DNA of 64,000 nt from Mesorhizobium carmichaelinearum (GCF_900199455.1 NZ_FZQR01000006.1:328097-392096); one strand, 5' to 3'. Shown: positions 44,732-55,209, numbered from the stretch's first letter. Program-made: numbers and translations. Notes: generated by a model from the sequence alone, not told the origin.

Positions 44732-45459
44732 CTGATTTGGCAGACATCAAAGGCATATTGTTCGACAAGGACGGGACACTTGTCGACTTCAACGCGACCT
44801 GGCTCGGCATCGCCGACTTCATGGCCATGGACGCATCCGAGGGCGACCGCTGGAAGGCCGACAGGCTGCTGGCGGCCGCCGGCTTCGATTTCGCCAACCG
44901 GCGCTTCAAGCCCGATTCGATCTTTGCCTCGGGCACCAACATGGACGTCGTCGAGCTATGGTTCCCGCGTCTGTCCGACGAGGACCAGATGCTGGCCGTC
45001 GCCCGCTTCAACGAGATCACCTCGGTACAGGGTTCATCGATGGCGGTGGCGCTGCCGGGCATCGTCGACACGCTGGCAACACTGCACAAAAGGTCCTACC
45101 GGCTTGGCGTCGCCACCAACGATTCCACCAGCGGTGCGGAAAAGACCTTGGTTACGCTCGGCGTCGCGCAACTGTTCGACGCCGCCTATGGCTACGACGC
45201 AGTGGCCAATCCGAAACCGGCGCCCGACACCATCCAGGCCTTTTGCGATCTCACCGGCCTGAAGCCGTCGGAGATCGCCATGGTCGGCGACAACCGCCAC
45301 GATCTCGAAATGGCGCGCGCCGGCGGCTGCGGCCTGGCGGTGGGCGTGCTCTCCGGCACCGGCACGCGCGAATCGCTGGCCGAGATTGCCGACGTCATCC
45401 TGGACTCGGTTGCCGACCTGCCGGATTTCCTTTCGGCACGGGTCAGGGAGACCGTCTGA
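44728..45459 (+). CDS. HAD-family phosphatase (phosphoglycolate phosphatase-like)
   Basis: A 243-residue HAD hydrolase. Motif I GILFDKDGTLVDF carries the nucleophile aspartate; LGVATNDST is motif II, NPKPAPDTI motif III and MVGDNRHDLEMARAGGCGL motif IV. Cap insertion (about 20-100) is the C1 type of Gph-like enzymes. It starts at a GTG overlapping the pgi stop (GTGA), so it is translated with pgi. It probably clears 2-phosphoglycolate or another sugar phosphate. Confidence 0.87.
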   Translation: MTDLADIKGILFDKDGTLVDFNATWLGIADFMAMDASEGDRWKADRLLAAAGFDFANRRFKPDSIFASGTNMDVVELWFPRLSDEDQMLAVARFNEITSVQGSSMAVALPGIVDTLATLHKRSYRLGVATNDSTSGAEKTLVTLGVAQLFDAAYGYDAVANPKPAPDTIQAFCDLTGLKPSEIAMVGDNRHDLEMARAGGCGLAVGVLSGTGTRESLAEIADVILDSVADLPDFLSARVRETV

Positions 45460-45504
45460 CCGCCAGGGTCATTTCTCCCTGGCACGGGGCCGCGTTCCGC
45501 AATC

Positions 45505-46512
45505 CTATTCGACCATTACCTGGATACAGTTGATGGTCGAATTTTCGATGGCGGCCAGTTTGGTCAGCAGGTCCAGGCGGATCATCTCGACAGTCCGGTC
45601 CGGAAGAACACCTTCCACGGTGAGCCGGATATCATGCCAGCCCTCGACATAGCGCACGGTGACGCCTTCGACACACAGGCGATGGACACGACGCTCCTCC
45701 GTAACCTCAGGCATCTTCGAGTGAGGTACGTCGGGCGTGTACAATGTTTCGAGTAAGTCTATTCGAGGATTGGGACCGAGATCGCGAAGATACTTGGCGC
45801 GAAAACCGTCACTGTCCTCTGGTCTGCCGCTGGCGCGATCTGAAAGACGGCGACGAAGCCAGAAGAGATGATTTTGACAGCCATCATCTCGAACGAATGC
45901 AAATCGCGGCCAGAGTCGCCTGGTAAGGCGCTCCCAGCGGCCCGTATGGAGGTCCAAGCGCCAATCGTCGATGTTCTCGACCAATACAGGCCACCGTGGC
46001 GCACAGATGAGCCCGCCACGGACCAGGATTGCGCCACCATCTTCCGCGAGTTCCGACGAGTGTTTGTGTATCCATGGCGGAGCCTCGCCCGTCGTGTCAA
46101 AGCGCTCGATGCTATAGCTCGTCGTATCCAACACGAGCACCTGTGCCTTATCATTTCGAATATTCGGGTAGGATAAATTCCCGATTATAAATATACGGTC
46201 GTCGACAAGATTTGCCGTGTGGAAGTCGGTGGGTGGAAAAACCGCATCCGAGTACCCCAAAATCTCGGTGCGACCCTCCGCATCGCTCACGATCACATCA
46301 TTATAGATGTAGAAGTCTGCGTCGTAGGAATCTTCATACTCGCCGCCGATTCTGACAAGGCGACCATCTGGGAGCAGTGTTTCAGTGCGTCCGTACCGGC
46401 TGAAGCTCCAGCACGGCCCCACGTCCTCGGGGCGTGGGCCGAGGAACGCTTTGTTCAGACCGTAACCGGTGAGACGGTGCTCAACTGCCCATACCCAGAC
46501 GGGGTTGGTCAT
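45505..46512 (-). CDS. Kelch-like beta-propeller protein, hypothetical
   Basis: About 335 residues from the ATG at 46512; an in-frame TTG at 46599 would add 29 residues but has no binding site. The middle part has repeated strands such as ETLLPDGRLVRIGGEYED, FHTANLVDDRIFIIGNLSYP and VLDTTSYSIERFDTTGEAPPW, the pattern of kelch-motif propellers. A C-terminal non-propeller part (RLCVEGVTVRYVEGWHDIRL) follows. No signal peptide. Function unknown; nearby genes do not suggest one. The start is uncertain. Confidence 0.6.
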   Translation of the reverse strand: MTNPVWVWAVEHRLTGYGLNKAFLGPRPEDVGPCWSFSRYGRTETLLPDGRLVRIGGEYEDSYDADFYIYNDVIVSDAEGRTEILGYSDAVFPPTDFHTANLVDDRIFIIGNLSYPNIRNDKAQVLVLDTTSYSIERFDTTGEAPPWIHKHSSELAEDGGAILVRGGLICAPRWPVLVENIDDWRLDLHTGRWERLTRRLWPRFAFVRDDGCQNHLFWLRRRLSDRASGRPEDSDGFRAKYLRDLGPNPRIDLLETLYTPDVPHSKMPEVTEERRVHRLCVEGVTVRYVEGWHDIRLTVEGVLPDRTVEMIRLDLLTKLAAIENSTINCIQVMVE

Positions 46513-46717
46513 AAGCTCCGGATTGCCTGAACCTCGACTGGGCGAACGAAACTTCGAGAACAGGTTGTGGTCGATTGGGGGTGTTTTGATCAAGCTCAAG
46601 CGGGGTTAGCAAGGCTTCTACATCGAGCCGATACCCCATGATTGGACTATAGCTTGTATAGAATCGTCTGCAAGGGGTGGAACTTATTCATTTGAACGAT
46701 TGTATTTGAGCCAGGCG

Positions 46718-47446
46718 TCAGCGATCTTCCGGCTCGTAGCGAAAGACACCGCTGGGCCTGGTCTCAGCACCTTTCGCGTCACCGAAATCCGGCACCTGAT
46801 ATTCGGCAAGCAACCGCAGCCGGGACAGCGGCAGGTCATGGCGACCGGGATCGCCGACCAGCACATCGATACCGGCTACCAGGCAGCGATCGAGGAACGG
46901 GGTAATCCGTAGAGCAACCTGAGGGCTGTAGAAGACATCGCCGGCAAGCACGAGATCGACCAAGGGCGGCGGGCCTGTGGTGATATCCTTGTGCACAATG
47001 GTGATCTCGACCCCGTTCGCCACCGCATTGAGGCCGATCGCAGCAACGCCGTTGCGGTCGATTTCGGCGGCGATCACCTCGCGTGCCCCGGCCTTCGCGG
47101 CGGCTATGCCGACAATGCCGGAGCCGGCACCGAGGTCCAGCACGCGGCGGCCCGCCACGGTCATCGGATGGTCGAGGATGTAGCGCACCAGCACGGCGCC
47201 GCCGGCCCAGGCATAGGCCCAGTAGGGCGGCTGCGGTTCCGGCGCGTCCTCGCCGGCATCATCTTCAGGATCGACCAGGCGCCTCAACCCGCTGCTCGGG
47301 TGAGCGGTGTAAAACCGTATTTCGGGAAGCGCCGGCACCGGGACGAGGCGCATGTTGGCCTTGATGAATTCCGTCGGGTCGAGGCGCGGGCGCCAGTCCA
47401 GCGATTCGCTGCCCGCTGCCTCGTAGCCGAAGGGACGGTCACCCAC
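46718..47446 (-). CDS. ETFB lysine methyltransferase-like protein (METTL20 type)
   Basis: Class I methyltransferase of 242 residues, similar to the bacterial ETFB lysine methyltransferases that modify the electron-transfer flavoprotein beta subunit. The family N-terminal segment is EFIKANMRLVPVPALPEIRF, then PPYWAYAWAGGAVLVRYIL, SAM loop RVLDLGAGSGIVGIAAAKAG, and VLAGDVFYSPQV. Start is a GTG that shares its first G with the TAG stop of the fadD-like gene (TAGTG), tight coupling to a fatty-acid activation enzyme, which fits an ETF-related function. Alternative ATG at 47353 would truncate conserved residues. Confidence 0.78.
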   Translation of the reverse strand: MGDRPFGYEAAGSESLDWRPRLDPTEFIKANMRLVPVPALPEIRFYTAHPSSGLRRLVDPEDDAGEDAPEPQPPYWAYAWAGGAVLVRYILDHPMTVAGRRVLDLGAGSGIVGIAAAKAGAREVIAAEIDRNGVAAIGLNAVANGVEITIVHKDITTGPPPLVDLVLAGDVFYSPQVALRITPFLDRCLVAGIDVLVGDPGRHDLPLSRLRLLAEYQVPDFGDAKGAETRPSGVFRYEPEDR

Positions 47447-49473
47447 TAGGCGCGCAGCGCCCGCCGCAGGATCTTGCCGACCGGCGTCTTCGGCAATTCG
47501 GTCCTGAACTCGATGTATTTGGGCCGCTTGTAACCGGTCAGGTTCTCGCGGCAAAAAGCGGTGATGGCTTCAGCGGTCAGGGCTGGATCCTTCTTGACGA
47601 TGAACAGCTTCGGCACTTCGCCGGAGTGCTCGTCCGGCACGCCGATCGCCGCCACTTCAAGCACGCCCGGATGCATCGCCACGACTTCCTCAAGCTCGTT
47701 CGGATAGACGTTGAAGCCCGAGACCAGGATCATATCCTTCTTGCGGTCGACGATCTTGGTGTAGCCGCGCGCGTCCATGAAGCCCATATCGCCTGACTTG
47801 AAGTAGCCGTCCTTGGTCATCACCTTGGCGGTTTCGTCAGGCCGATTCCAGTAGCCCGCCATCACCTGCGGTCCCCTTATGCAGATTTCGCCGACCTCGC
47901 CGAGCGGCAAATTATTGCCGTCGTCGTCGCGGATGGCGATTTCCGTCGAGGGCAGCGGCAGGCCGATCGTGCCGGTGAAGTCGCCGGAACTGAACTTGTT
48001 GGCGGTGGCCACCGGCGAGGTTTCCGACAGGCCGTAGCCTTCAGTGACAGGGCAGCCGGTCAACGCCTTCCAGCGTTCGGCGACGCCCTTTTGCACCGCC
48101 ATGCCGCCGCCCAGTGTCAGCACCAGCGGCTTGAAATCGAGTTTGCGGAAATCCTCATTGTTGAGCAGCGCATTGAACAGCGTGTTGAGGCCGGGAAAGA
48201 TGTGGGCCGGATACTTTGCCAGTTCCTTGACGAAGCCTGGAATGTCGCGCGGGTTGGGAATGAGCACGTTGCGAGCGCCTTGCTGCATGCCCATCAGTGC
48301 GTTCACGGTCAGCGCGAAGATATGATAGAGCGGCAGCGCGCAGATGAAGTTCGGGTGCGCGGGTTTCGGCTTGATCGTATAGGCGTCTTCCATCCACTGC
48401 GCGTTCTGCACGACATTGGCGAGCACATTGCGATGCAGCAGCGTGGCGCCCTTCGAGACACCCGTGGTGCCGCCGGTATATTGCAGGAAGGCGACATCGT
48501 CGGCTGCAACCTTGGCTGGCTTGAAGCCAAGGCCGGCGCCGGCCTTCATCGCCGCGTTGAACTTGACATGCCCAGGCAGCGACCATGCCGGCACCATCTT
48601 CTTCACGCGGCGCACGACGAAGTTGACGATCGTGCCCTTGAGGCCGCCGAGCATGTCGCCCATGGCCGCCACCACGACATGCTTGACCGCAGTCCTGGCG
48701 ATTACCGCCTGCAAGGTGTTGGCGAAGTTTTCCAGGATGACGATGGCTTGTGCGCCGGAATCCTTGAGCTGGTGTTCCAGCTCGCGCGGCGTGTAAAGCG
48801 GATTGATGTTCACCACGACATAGCCGGCGCGCAGGATGCCCATCATCGCCACCGGATATTGCAGGACGTTGGGCATCATCAGGGCGACGCGCGCACCCTT
48901 TTGCAGCCCCTTCGATTGCAGATAGGCACCGAAGGCCGCCGACAACTGCTCGACATCGGCGTAGCTGATGGATTTGTCCATGCAGGTGAAGGCCGGCTGG
49001 GAGGAAAATTGCTTGCAGGCAGCGACCAGGAAATCGCCGATCGAACTGTAGGGCAACGCACCGATCTCGGCCGGCACATTTTTCGGATAGCTCTTGAGCC
49101 ACGGCTTTTCGGGCAGGCCGGCAGCAAGTTCCGTCAGTGCCTTCGGCAGCCCCTTGGTGGCAGCCGGCGCCGGTTTCGATGTCGGCGCTGCCTTCGCTGG
49201 CGATGTGGCCCTGGTTGCCCCGGTCTTTGTGGGAGAAGCCTTTGTGGGAGAGGCCTTTGCCGGAGAAGTCTTCGTCGCAGAGGTCTTTGTCGGGGCGGCT
49301 TTCGTTGCCGGCTTCGCAGCGGCCTTGGCGGTGGTGGCCGCTTTTGCCGCCGGTGCTGTCTTGGCAGGCTTTGCCTCCGCCTTGGCGGCAGCTTTGCCTT
49401 GCCCGTCGGCGGCGGCTGGTTTCGAGACTGCCTTGGCCGACGCTTTCACCGGCGCCTTCGATGCTTTTGCCAC
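47446..49473 (-). CDS. fadD: Long-chain fatty acid-CoA ligase (FadD) with Ala/Lys-rich N-terminal tail
   Basis: Acyl-CoA synthetase, 675 residues from GTG 49473 (GGGAGG upstream at five bases). Residues 1-107 are low-complexity Ala/Lys/Pro/Thr/Ser (KTSPAKASPTKASPTKTG...), like a histone H1 tail. The ligase proper begins about residue 110: YADVEQLSAAFGAYL, the AMP motif QYTGGTTGVSKGATLLHRN, TEGYGLSETSPVA, and the FadD signature YFKSGDMGFMDARGYTKIVDRKKDMI. Hinge and final catalytic Lys are in KTPVGKILRR. It activates fatty acids. Typical FadDs are about 560 residues, so the extension is extra. Confidence 0.92.
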   Translation of the reverse strand: MAKASKAPVKASAKAVSKPAAADGQGKAAAKAEAKPAKTAPAAKAATTAKAAAKPATKAAPTKTSATKTSPAKASPTKASPTKTGATRATSPAKAAPTSKPAPAATKGLPKALTELAAGLPEKPWLKSYPKNVPAEIGALPYSSIGDFLVAACKQFSSQPAFTCMDKSISYADVEQLSAAFGAYLQSKGLQKGARVALMMPNVLQYPVAMMGILRAGYVVVNINPLYTPRELEHQLKDSGAQAIVILENFANTLQAVIARTAVKHVVVAAMGDMLGGLKGTIVNFVVRRVKKMVPAWSLPGHVKFNAAMKAGAGLGFKPAKVAADDVAFLQYTGGTTGVSKGATLLHRNVLANVVQNAQWMEDAYTIKPKPAHPNFICALPLYHIFALTVNALMGMQQGARNVLIPNPRDIPGFVKELAKYPAHIFPGLNTLFNALLNNEDFRKLDFKPLVLTLGGGMAVQKGVAERWKALTGCPVTEGYGLSETSPVATANKFSSGDFTGTIGLPLPSTEIAIRDDDGNNLPLGEVGEICIRGPQVMAGYWNRPDETAKVMTKDGYFKSGDMGFMDARGYTKIVDRKKDMILVSGFNVYPNELEEVVAMHPGVLEVAAIGVPDEHSGEVPKLFIVKKDPALTAEAITAFCRENLTGYKRPKYIEFRTELPKTPVGKILRRALRA

Positions 49474-49940
49474 CCGTTCCTCCCTAGCAATTCTTGTTCG
49501 CCCGTTTGGTCGCCTGTGCCGCGCCCGCCTCCGAATTGACAGAGACGTCCTCCGCTGCCGCCAGCATATCCATCTATGTATTGCCTCTATCGGCGGCGGT
49601 GCAAGTCTTGCCCCTGCGGCAAGGCGCCGAAAGATTTGCCGCCGAAAATCTTGCCCGTCGGCGACACTTGGAACCGGCATCTTTCCACATCGACGATCGG
49701 ATGAAGGCGGACGTGGCATCGATGTCGCCAGATGCCAGATCAATAAAAAAATGCGGTCGTTAACAATCTCGTGAATGGAAAAAACTGCTAATTTTTTCTG
49801 CCGTTTAGCAAAATGGCGGATTTTTTTCCTGCTTCCCGCGGGGTAAGCAAACGGGGTGTTCCAAAGCCGGAAAAACGGTGCTTATATGCGCGCTTCGCGA
49901 GCCTGATAGAGGGGCTTGGAAGAACATCAGGGAGTGCTCA
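49474..49940. other. Intergenic region with A+T-rich leader of the dpp-type operon
   Basis: About 467 bases without a recognisable gene. The first half (49474-49740) has high G+C and looks like non-coding spacer. The stretch 49740-49850 is unusually A+T-rich (AAAAAAT, ATTTTTTC, GATTTTTTTCC), and TTATAT at 49882-49887 could be the -10 of the dpp-type operon. Its ribosome binding site is AGGGAG at 49929-49934. Confidence 0.5.
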
Positions 49941-51539
49941 ATGAAAAAGAAACTCGCTTTTGCGGCCGCGTTGCTGGCTGCAAGCGTCCTGAGCGGCATG
50001 GCCAATGCGAAGACGCTTGTCTATTGCTCGGAAGCGTCGCCGGCCAATTTCGATCCGGGTACGACGACCGGCGGCAACGACTTCGATGCCTCGTCGCGTA
50101 CCGTCTATTCGCGTCTGGTCGAATTCAAGCATGGCGGCACCGAGGTCGAACCCGGCCTCGCCGACAAGTGGGAAATCTCGGACGATGGCCTGGTCTATAC
50201 GTTCCACCTGCATCCGGGCGTGAAGTTCCAGACCACCGACTATTTCAAGCCGACGCGCGACCTCAACGCCGACGACGTCGTCTTCTCCTTCGACCGCCAG
50301 TTCAACAAGGCGAACCCCTGGAACGGCGACAAGTATCTGCCCAACCTGACCTGGGACTACTACACCGGCATGGACATGCCGAAATACGTCGCCAAGTGGG
50401 AAAAGGTCGATGACCTGACCGTCAAGCTGACGCTGACCGAGCCGAACGCGCCGATGCTGGCCAATCTCGGCATGGACTTCGCGTCGATCGTGTCGAAGGA
50501 ATATGCCGACCAGTTGGCGAAGGACGGCAAGATGGCCGATTTCTCGACCAAGCCGATCGGCACCGGTCCGTTCCAGTTCGTCGACTACCAGCTGGATTCG
50601 GTCATCCGCTACGCGGCCCATCCGGATTATTTCAAGGGCAAGGAGAAGATCGACGATCTCGTCTTCGCCATCACGCCTGACGCGACCGCCCGCATCCAGA
50701 AGGTGCTCGCCGGCGAGTGCGATATCGCTCCCTATCCGAATCCTGCCGACATCGGCACGATCAAGGCCAACAACGACGTGACACTGATGGATCAGGCCGG
50801 CCTGAACATCGGCTACATGAGCTACAACACCACCATCCCGCCGCTCGACAAGCCTGAGGTGCGCCACGCGCTCAACCAGGCGATCGACCGGGAAGCGCTG
50901 ATCAAGTCGTTGTTCCAGGATGCCGGCGCCACGCCTGCCGAAAACCTGATCCCGCCGACCATGTGGTCGTGGAACAAGGATGTGAAGGCCGACGCCTATA
51001 ATCCTGATGCGGCCAAGAAGGTGCTTGAGGCTGCCGGGCTGAAGGAAATCCAGCTCTGGGCTTCCGATCGCGTTCGTCCCTACAACCCGAACTTCCAGCG
51101 CGCCGCCGAACTGATCCAGGCTGACTGGGCCAAGGTCGGCGTCAAGGCGGAGATCGTCAACTACGAGTGGACCAAGTATCGCTCGGAAGGCAAGAAGAAG
51201 GACCGTCCCGGTGCGTTCCAGATCGGCTGGACCGGCGACAATGGCGATCCGGACAATTTCTTCGCCACCCTGTTCGCCTGCTCCGCCATCGGCGTCTCGA
51301 ACTACTCCAGCTGGTGCGACAAGGACTTCGAAGACCTGATCCAGAAGGCCAAGAAGACCAGCGATCAAGCCGAGCGCGCCAAGCTCTATGGAGAGGCGCA
51401 GGTCGTCTTCCAGAAGCAGGCTCCGGCCTTCCTGCTGGCGCATAGCCAAGTCTACGCGGTCGTGCGCAAGAATGTCAGCGGTTTCATGATGGACCCGCTC
51501 GGCATTCACCGCTTCGACGGCGTCGACAAAGCCGAATAA
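49941..51539 (+). CDS. dppA: Peptide ABC transporter substrate-binding protein (DppA type)
   Basis: Periplasmic solute-binding protein family 5, 532 residues. Signal peptide KKKLAFAAALLAASVLSGMANA-KT. Mature regions FDPGTTTGGNDFDASSRTVYSRLVEF, VKFQTTDYFKPTRDLNADDVVFSFDRQF and RHALNQAIDREALIKSLFQDAGATPAENLIPP are typical of DppA/OppA. It brings dipeptides (or heme/5-aminolevulinate in some DppA) to the permease. ATG 49941 follows AGGGAG. First gene of a five-gene operon. Confidence 0.92.
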   Translation: MKKKLAFAAALLAASVLSGMANAKTLVYCSEASPANFDPGTTTGGNDFDASSRTVYSRLVEFKHGGTEVEPGLADKWEISDDGLVYTFHLHPGVKFQTTDYFKPTRDLNADDVVFSFDRQFNKANPWNGDKYLPNLTWDYYTGMDMPKYVAKWEKVDDLTVKLTLTEPNAPMLANLGMDFASIVSKEYADQLAKDGKMADFSTKPIGTGPFQFVDYQLDSVIRYAAHPDYFKGKEKIDDLVFAITPDATARIQKVLAGECDIAPYPNPADIGTIKANNDVTLMDQAGLNIGYMSYNTTIPPLDKPEVRHALNQAIDREALIKSLFQDAGATPAENLIPPTMWSWNKDVKADAYNPDAAKKVLEAAGLKEIQLWASDRVRPYNPNFQRAAELIQADWAKVGVKAEIVNYEWTKYRSEGKKKDRPGAFQIGWTGDNGDPDNFFATLFACSAIGVSNYSSWCDKDFEDLIQKAKKTSDQAERAKLYGEAQVVFQKQAPAFLLAHSQVYAVVRKNVSGFMMDPLGIHRFDGVDKAE

Positions 51540-51549
51540 GACATTGAGT

Positions 51550-51575
51550 GGGGCGGCGCCCTAGAGCGCCGCCCC
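51550..51575 (+). promoter_or_regulatory. Stem-loop between dppA and dppB
   Basis: Perfect 10-bp arms GGGGCGGCGC (51550-51559) and GCGCCGCCCC (51566-51575) with a CCTAGA loop, 10 bases after the dppA stop. Such intercistronic hairpins protect the binding-protein mRNA from 3' decay and lower permease expression. No T-run follows, so it is not a strong terminator. dppB lacks a visible Shine-Dalgarno next to it. Confidence 0.7.
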
Positions 51576-51582
51576 CTTCGCC

Positions 51583-52590
51583 ATGCTCAAATATATTCTT
51601 CACAGAATTGCACTTTTGATCCCGACGCTAGTCGGCATCACTATCTGTGCCTTCGCCTTCGTCAGGCTGCTGCCCGGCGATCCCATCCTTGCCATGGCCG
51701 GCGAACACGGCGTGGCGCCCGCGCGTTACGAGGAACTCAAGGAACAGTTCGGCTATAATCTGCCGATCTGGGAGCAGTATGCGCGCTATGTCGGTGCAGT
51801 CGCCACCGGCGATTTCGGCGTTTCCATTTCGTCCAAGCGCCCGGTGCTTGAAGAGTTCAAGACGCTCTTCCCGGCGACGCTGGAACTGTCGTTCTTCGCC
51901 ATGATTTTCGCCATGGTGCTCGGCATCCCGGCCGGCATCTTCGCGGCCGTCAAGCGCGGCTCGTGGTTCGACCAGTCGCTGATGGGCACCGCGCTCGTCG
52001 GCTACTCCATGCCGATCTTCTGGTGGGGCCTGCTGCTGATCATCTTTTTCTCCGGTTATCTCGGCTGGACACCGGTTAACGGCCGCATTGACCTGCAGTA
52101 CTTCTTCAAGCCGATCACCGGCTTCATGACCATCGACACCTTGCTCTACGGCAAATGGGACGCATTTCGCTCGGTATTGCGCCATTTGGTGCTACCGACA
52201 ATTGTGCTCGGCACCATTCCGCTGGCTGTGATAGCGCGCCAGACGCGCTCCGCCATGCTCGAGGTGCTGGGCGAGGACTACGTGCGGACGGCCCGAGCCA
52301 AAGGGCTTTCGTCGGCCCGAGTCATCGGCGTGCATGCTCTGCGCAACGCACTCATCCCGGTGGTCACCACCATCGGCTTGCAGGTTAGTACGCTGCTCGC
52401 CGGCGCCATCCTTACCGAAACGATCTTCTCGTGGCCCGGCATCGGCAGATGGATGGTCGAATCCATATCCAAGCGCGACTATGTTGTCGTGCAGTCTGGC
52501 CTGCTGTTGATTGCCCTTATCGTCATGGCCGTGAACCTGATCGTCGACGTGCTCTATGCCGTCATCAACCCACGCATAAGGGCGGCGTGA
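51583..52590 (+). CDS. dppB: Peptide ABC transporter permease (DppB type)
   Basis: Inner-membrane permease, 335 residues, six helices. MLKYILHRIALLIPTLVGITICAFAFVRLLPGDP is the canonical DppB start; EAA loop LGEDYVRTARAKGLSSARVIGVHALRNALIPVV contacts the ATPases; TETIFSWPGIGRWMVESISKRDY is conserved at the end. It works with DppC, D and F. The ATG at 51583 has a C-rich, not purine-rich, upstream sequence. Confidence 0.93.
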   Translation: MLKYILHRIALLIPTLVGITICAFAFVRLLPGDPILAMAGEHGVAPARYEELKEQFGYNLPIWEQYARYVGAVATGDFGVSISSKRPVLEEFKTLFPATLELSFFAMIFAMVLGIPAGIFAAVKRGSWFDQSLMGTALVGYSMPIFWWGLLLIIFFSGYLGWTPVNGRIDLQYFFKPITGFMTIDTLLYGKWDAFRSVLRHLVLPTIVLGTIPLAVIARQTRSAMLEVLGEDYVRTARAKGLSSARVIGVHALRNALIPVVTTIGLQVSTLLAGAILTETIFSWPGIGRWMVESISKRDYVVVQSGLLLIALIVMAVNLIVDVLYAVINPRIRAA

Positions 52591-53501
52591 TGAGCCAGTC
52601 GACCGAAATCGCCCCGATGGCCTCCGGCAACCCGGATCGTCTCACCGGCCTCAGGACCTTCTGGTATTATTTCTCGGTGAACCGGGGCGCCGTCATCGGC
52701 CTGTTCGTCTTCATCCTCTTGGTGTTGGCCGCGCTGTTTGCGCCGTTGCTCGCGCCCTATGCGCCCGACATTCAGGACAAGACCGCCTTCCTGCGGCCTC
52801 CGGCCTGGCAGGCCGGCGGCAGCTCGCAATATCTGCTGGGCACTGATGCCGTCGGCCGCGACATCCTTTCGCGCCTGCTCTATGGCGCGCGCTTCTCGCT
52901 GCTCATCGGCGCGGTCGTGGTCACGCTGGCGCTCGCCGGCGGCATCACGCTCGGCCTGCTGGCCGGGTATTTCCGCGGCTGGGTCGACGTGGCGATCATG
53001 CGCGTCATGGACCTGATCCTGGCCTTCCCGTCGCTGTTGCTGGCGCTGGTGATGGTCACCATCCTCGGTCCCGGCCTGTTCAATGCGATGCTAGCCATCG
53101 CACTCGTGCTGCAGCCGCATTTCGCGCGCCTTGTGCGCGCCGCGGTGATGGCCGAGAAGAGCCGCGAATATGTCGTGGCGGCGAAGGTCGCCGGCGCCGG
53201 GCATCTCAGGCTGATGCTTCGCACCATCCTGCCCAACTGCCTGGGGCCGTTGATTGTCCAGGGCACGCTGTCCTTCTCCAACGCCATCCTGGAAGCCGCT
53301 GCTCTTGGCTTCCTTGGCCTTGGCGCCCAGCCGCCGACCCCGGAATGGGGCACAATGCTTGCTACGGCGCGCGAATTCATCCTGCGCGCCTGGTGGGTGG
53401 TGACGTTCCCCGGTCTTGCGATCCTGATCACCGTGCTTGCCATCAATCTGATCGGCGACGGCCTGCGCGATGCGCTCGACCCGAAACTGAGGAGGTCGTG
53501 A
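52590..53501 (+). CDS. dppC: Peptide ABC transporter permease (DppC type)
   Basis: Second permease, 303 residues, with the OppC-like N-terminal domain (RLTGLRTFWYYFSVNRGAVIGLFVFILLVLAALFAPLLAPY) and YLLGTDAVGRDILSRLLYGARFSLLIG; EAA motif YVVAAKVAGAGHLRLMLRTILPN. It overlaps dppB in TGATG (one base), indicating re-initiation coupling. Confidence 0.93.
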   Translation: MSQSTEIAPMASGNPDRLTGLRTFWYYFSVNRGAVIGLFVFILLVLAALFAPLLAPYAPDIQDKTAFLRPPAWQAGGSSQYLLGTDAVGRDILSRLLYGARFSLLIGAVVVTLALAGGITLGLLAGYFRGWVDVAIMRVMDLILAFPSLLLALVMVTILGPGLFNAMLAIALVLQPHFARLVRAAVMAEKSREYVVAAKVAGAGHLRLMLRTILPNCLGPLIVQGTLSFSNAILEAAALGFLGLGAQPPTPEWGTMLATAREFILRAWWVVTFPGLAILITVLAINLIGDGLRDALDPKLRRS

Positions 53502-54345
53502 TGGCGCTGCTCGACATTCAAAATCTCGTCGTCGAATTCCAGACCGCGTCCGGTTCCTTCCGCGCTGTCGACGGCGTCTCGCTCCACGTCGACGAGCGCG
53601 AAGTGCTGGCGATCGTCGGCGAATCCGGTTCCGGCAAGTCGGTCTCGATGTTGGCGGTGATGGGCCTTTTGCCGTGGACAGCCAAAGTCACGGCCGACCG
53701 CATGAGCTTCAATGGCCGCGACCTCCTGAAGCTGAGCCCTGCCGAGCGGCGCAAGATCGTCGGCAAGGACATGTCGATGATCTTCCAGGAGCCGATGGCC
53801 AGCCTCAATCCGTGCTTCACCGTCGGCTTCCAGATCGAGGAGGTGCTGCGTTTCCACATGGGCATGGACGGTGCGCAACGCCGGGAGCGCGCCATCGAGT
53901 TGCTGACGCAGGTCGGCATTGCCGAGCCGGCGGAACGGCTGAACTCGTTCCCGCACCAGATGTCGGGCGGCCAGTGCCAGCGCGTCATGATCGCCATCGC
54001 CATTGCCTGCAATCCGAAGCTTTTGATCGCCGACGAGCCGACCACCGCGCTCGACGTCACCATCCAGAAGCAGATCCTCGATCTCCTGGTCTCGCTGCAG
54101 GCCAAATACGGCATGGGCCTGATCATGATCACCCACAATATGGGCGTGGTGGCCGAAACCGCCGACCGCGTCATCGTCCAGTACAAGGGCCGCAAGATGG
54201 AAGAGGCCGACGTGCTGTCGCTGTTTGAATCGCCAAAGAGCAATTACACGCGCGCGCTCCTGTCGGCGCTGCCGGATAACGCCGTCGGCGACCGGCTGCC
54301 GACCGTCTCAGACATGCTGTTCGAACCGGCCGCCGGAGTCGCCTG

Positions 54346-54346
<1 letters not shown>
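53501..54346 (+). CDS. dppD: Peptide ABC transporter ATP-binding protein (DppD type)
   Basis: First ATPase, 281 residues. Walker A IVGESGSGKSVSMLAVMGLL, Q-loop MIFQEPMASLNPCFTVG, signature QMSGGQCQRVMIAIAIA, Walker B LLIADEPTTALDVTIQKQ, switch His in MITHNMGVV. The SGGQCQR form has Cys where most have Arg/Gln. GAGGAGG at the dppC end overlaps it; start and stop overlap neighbours by one base each. Confidence 0.93.
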
Positions 54347-55176
<830 letters not shown>

Positions 55177-55209
55177 CTGCGGACGTCGCTGCCTTCTGGC
55201 GAGGGCAAG

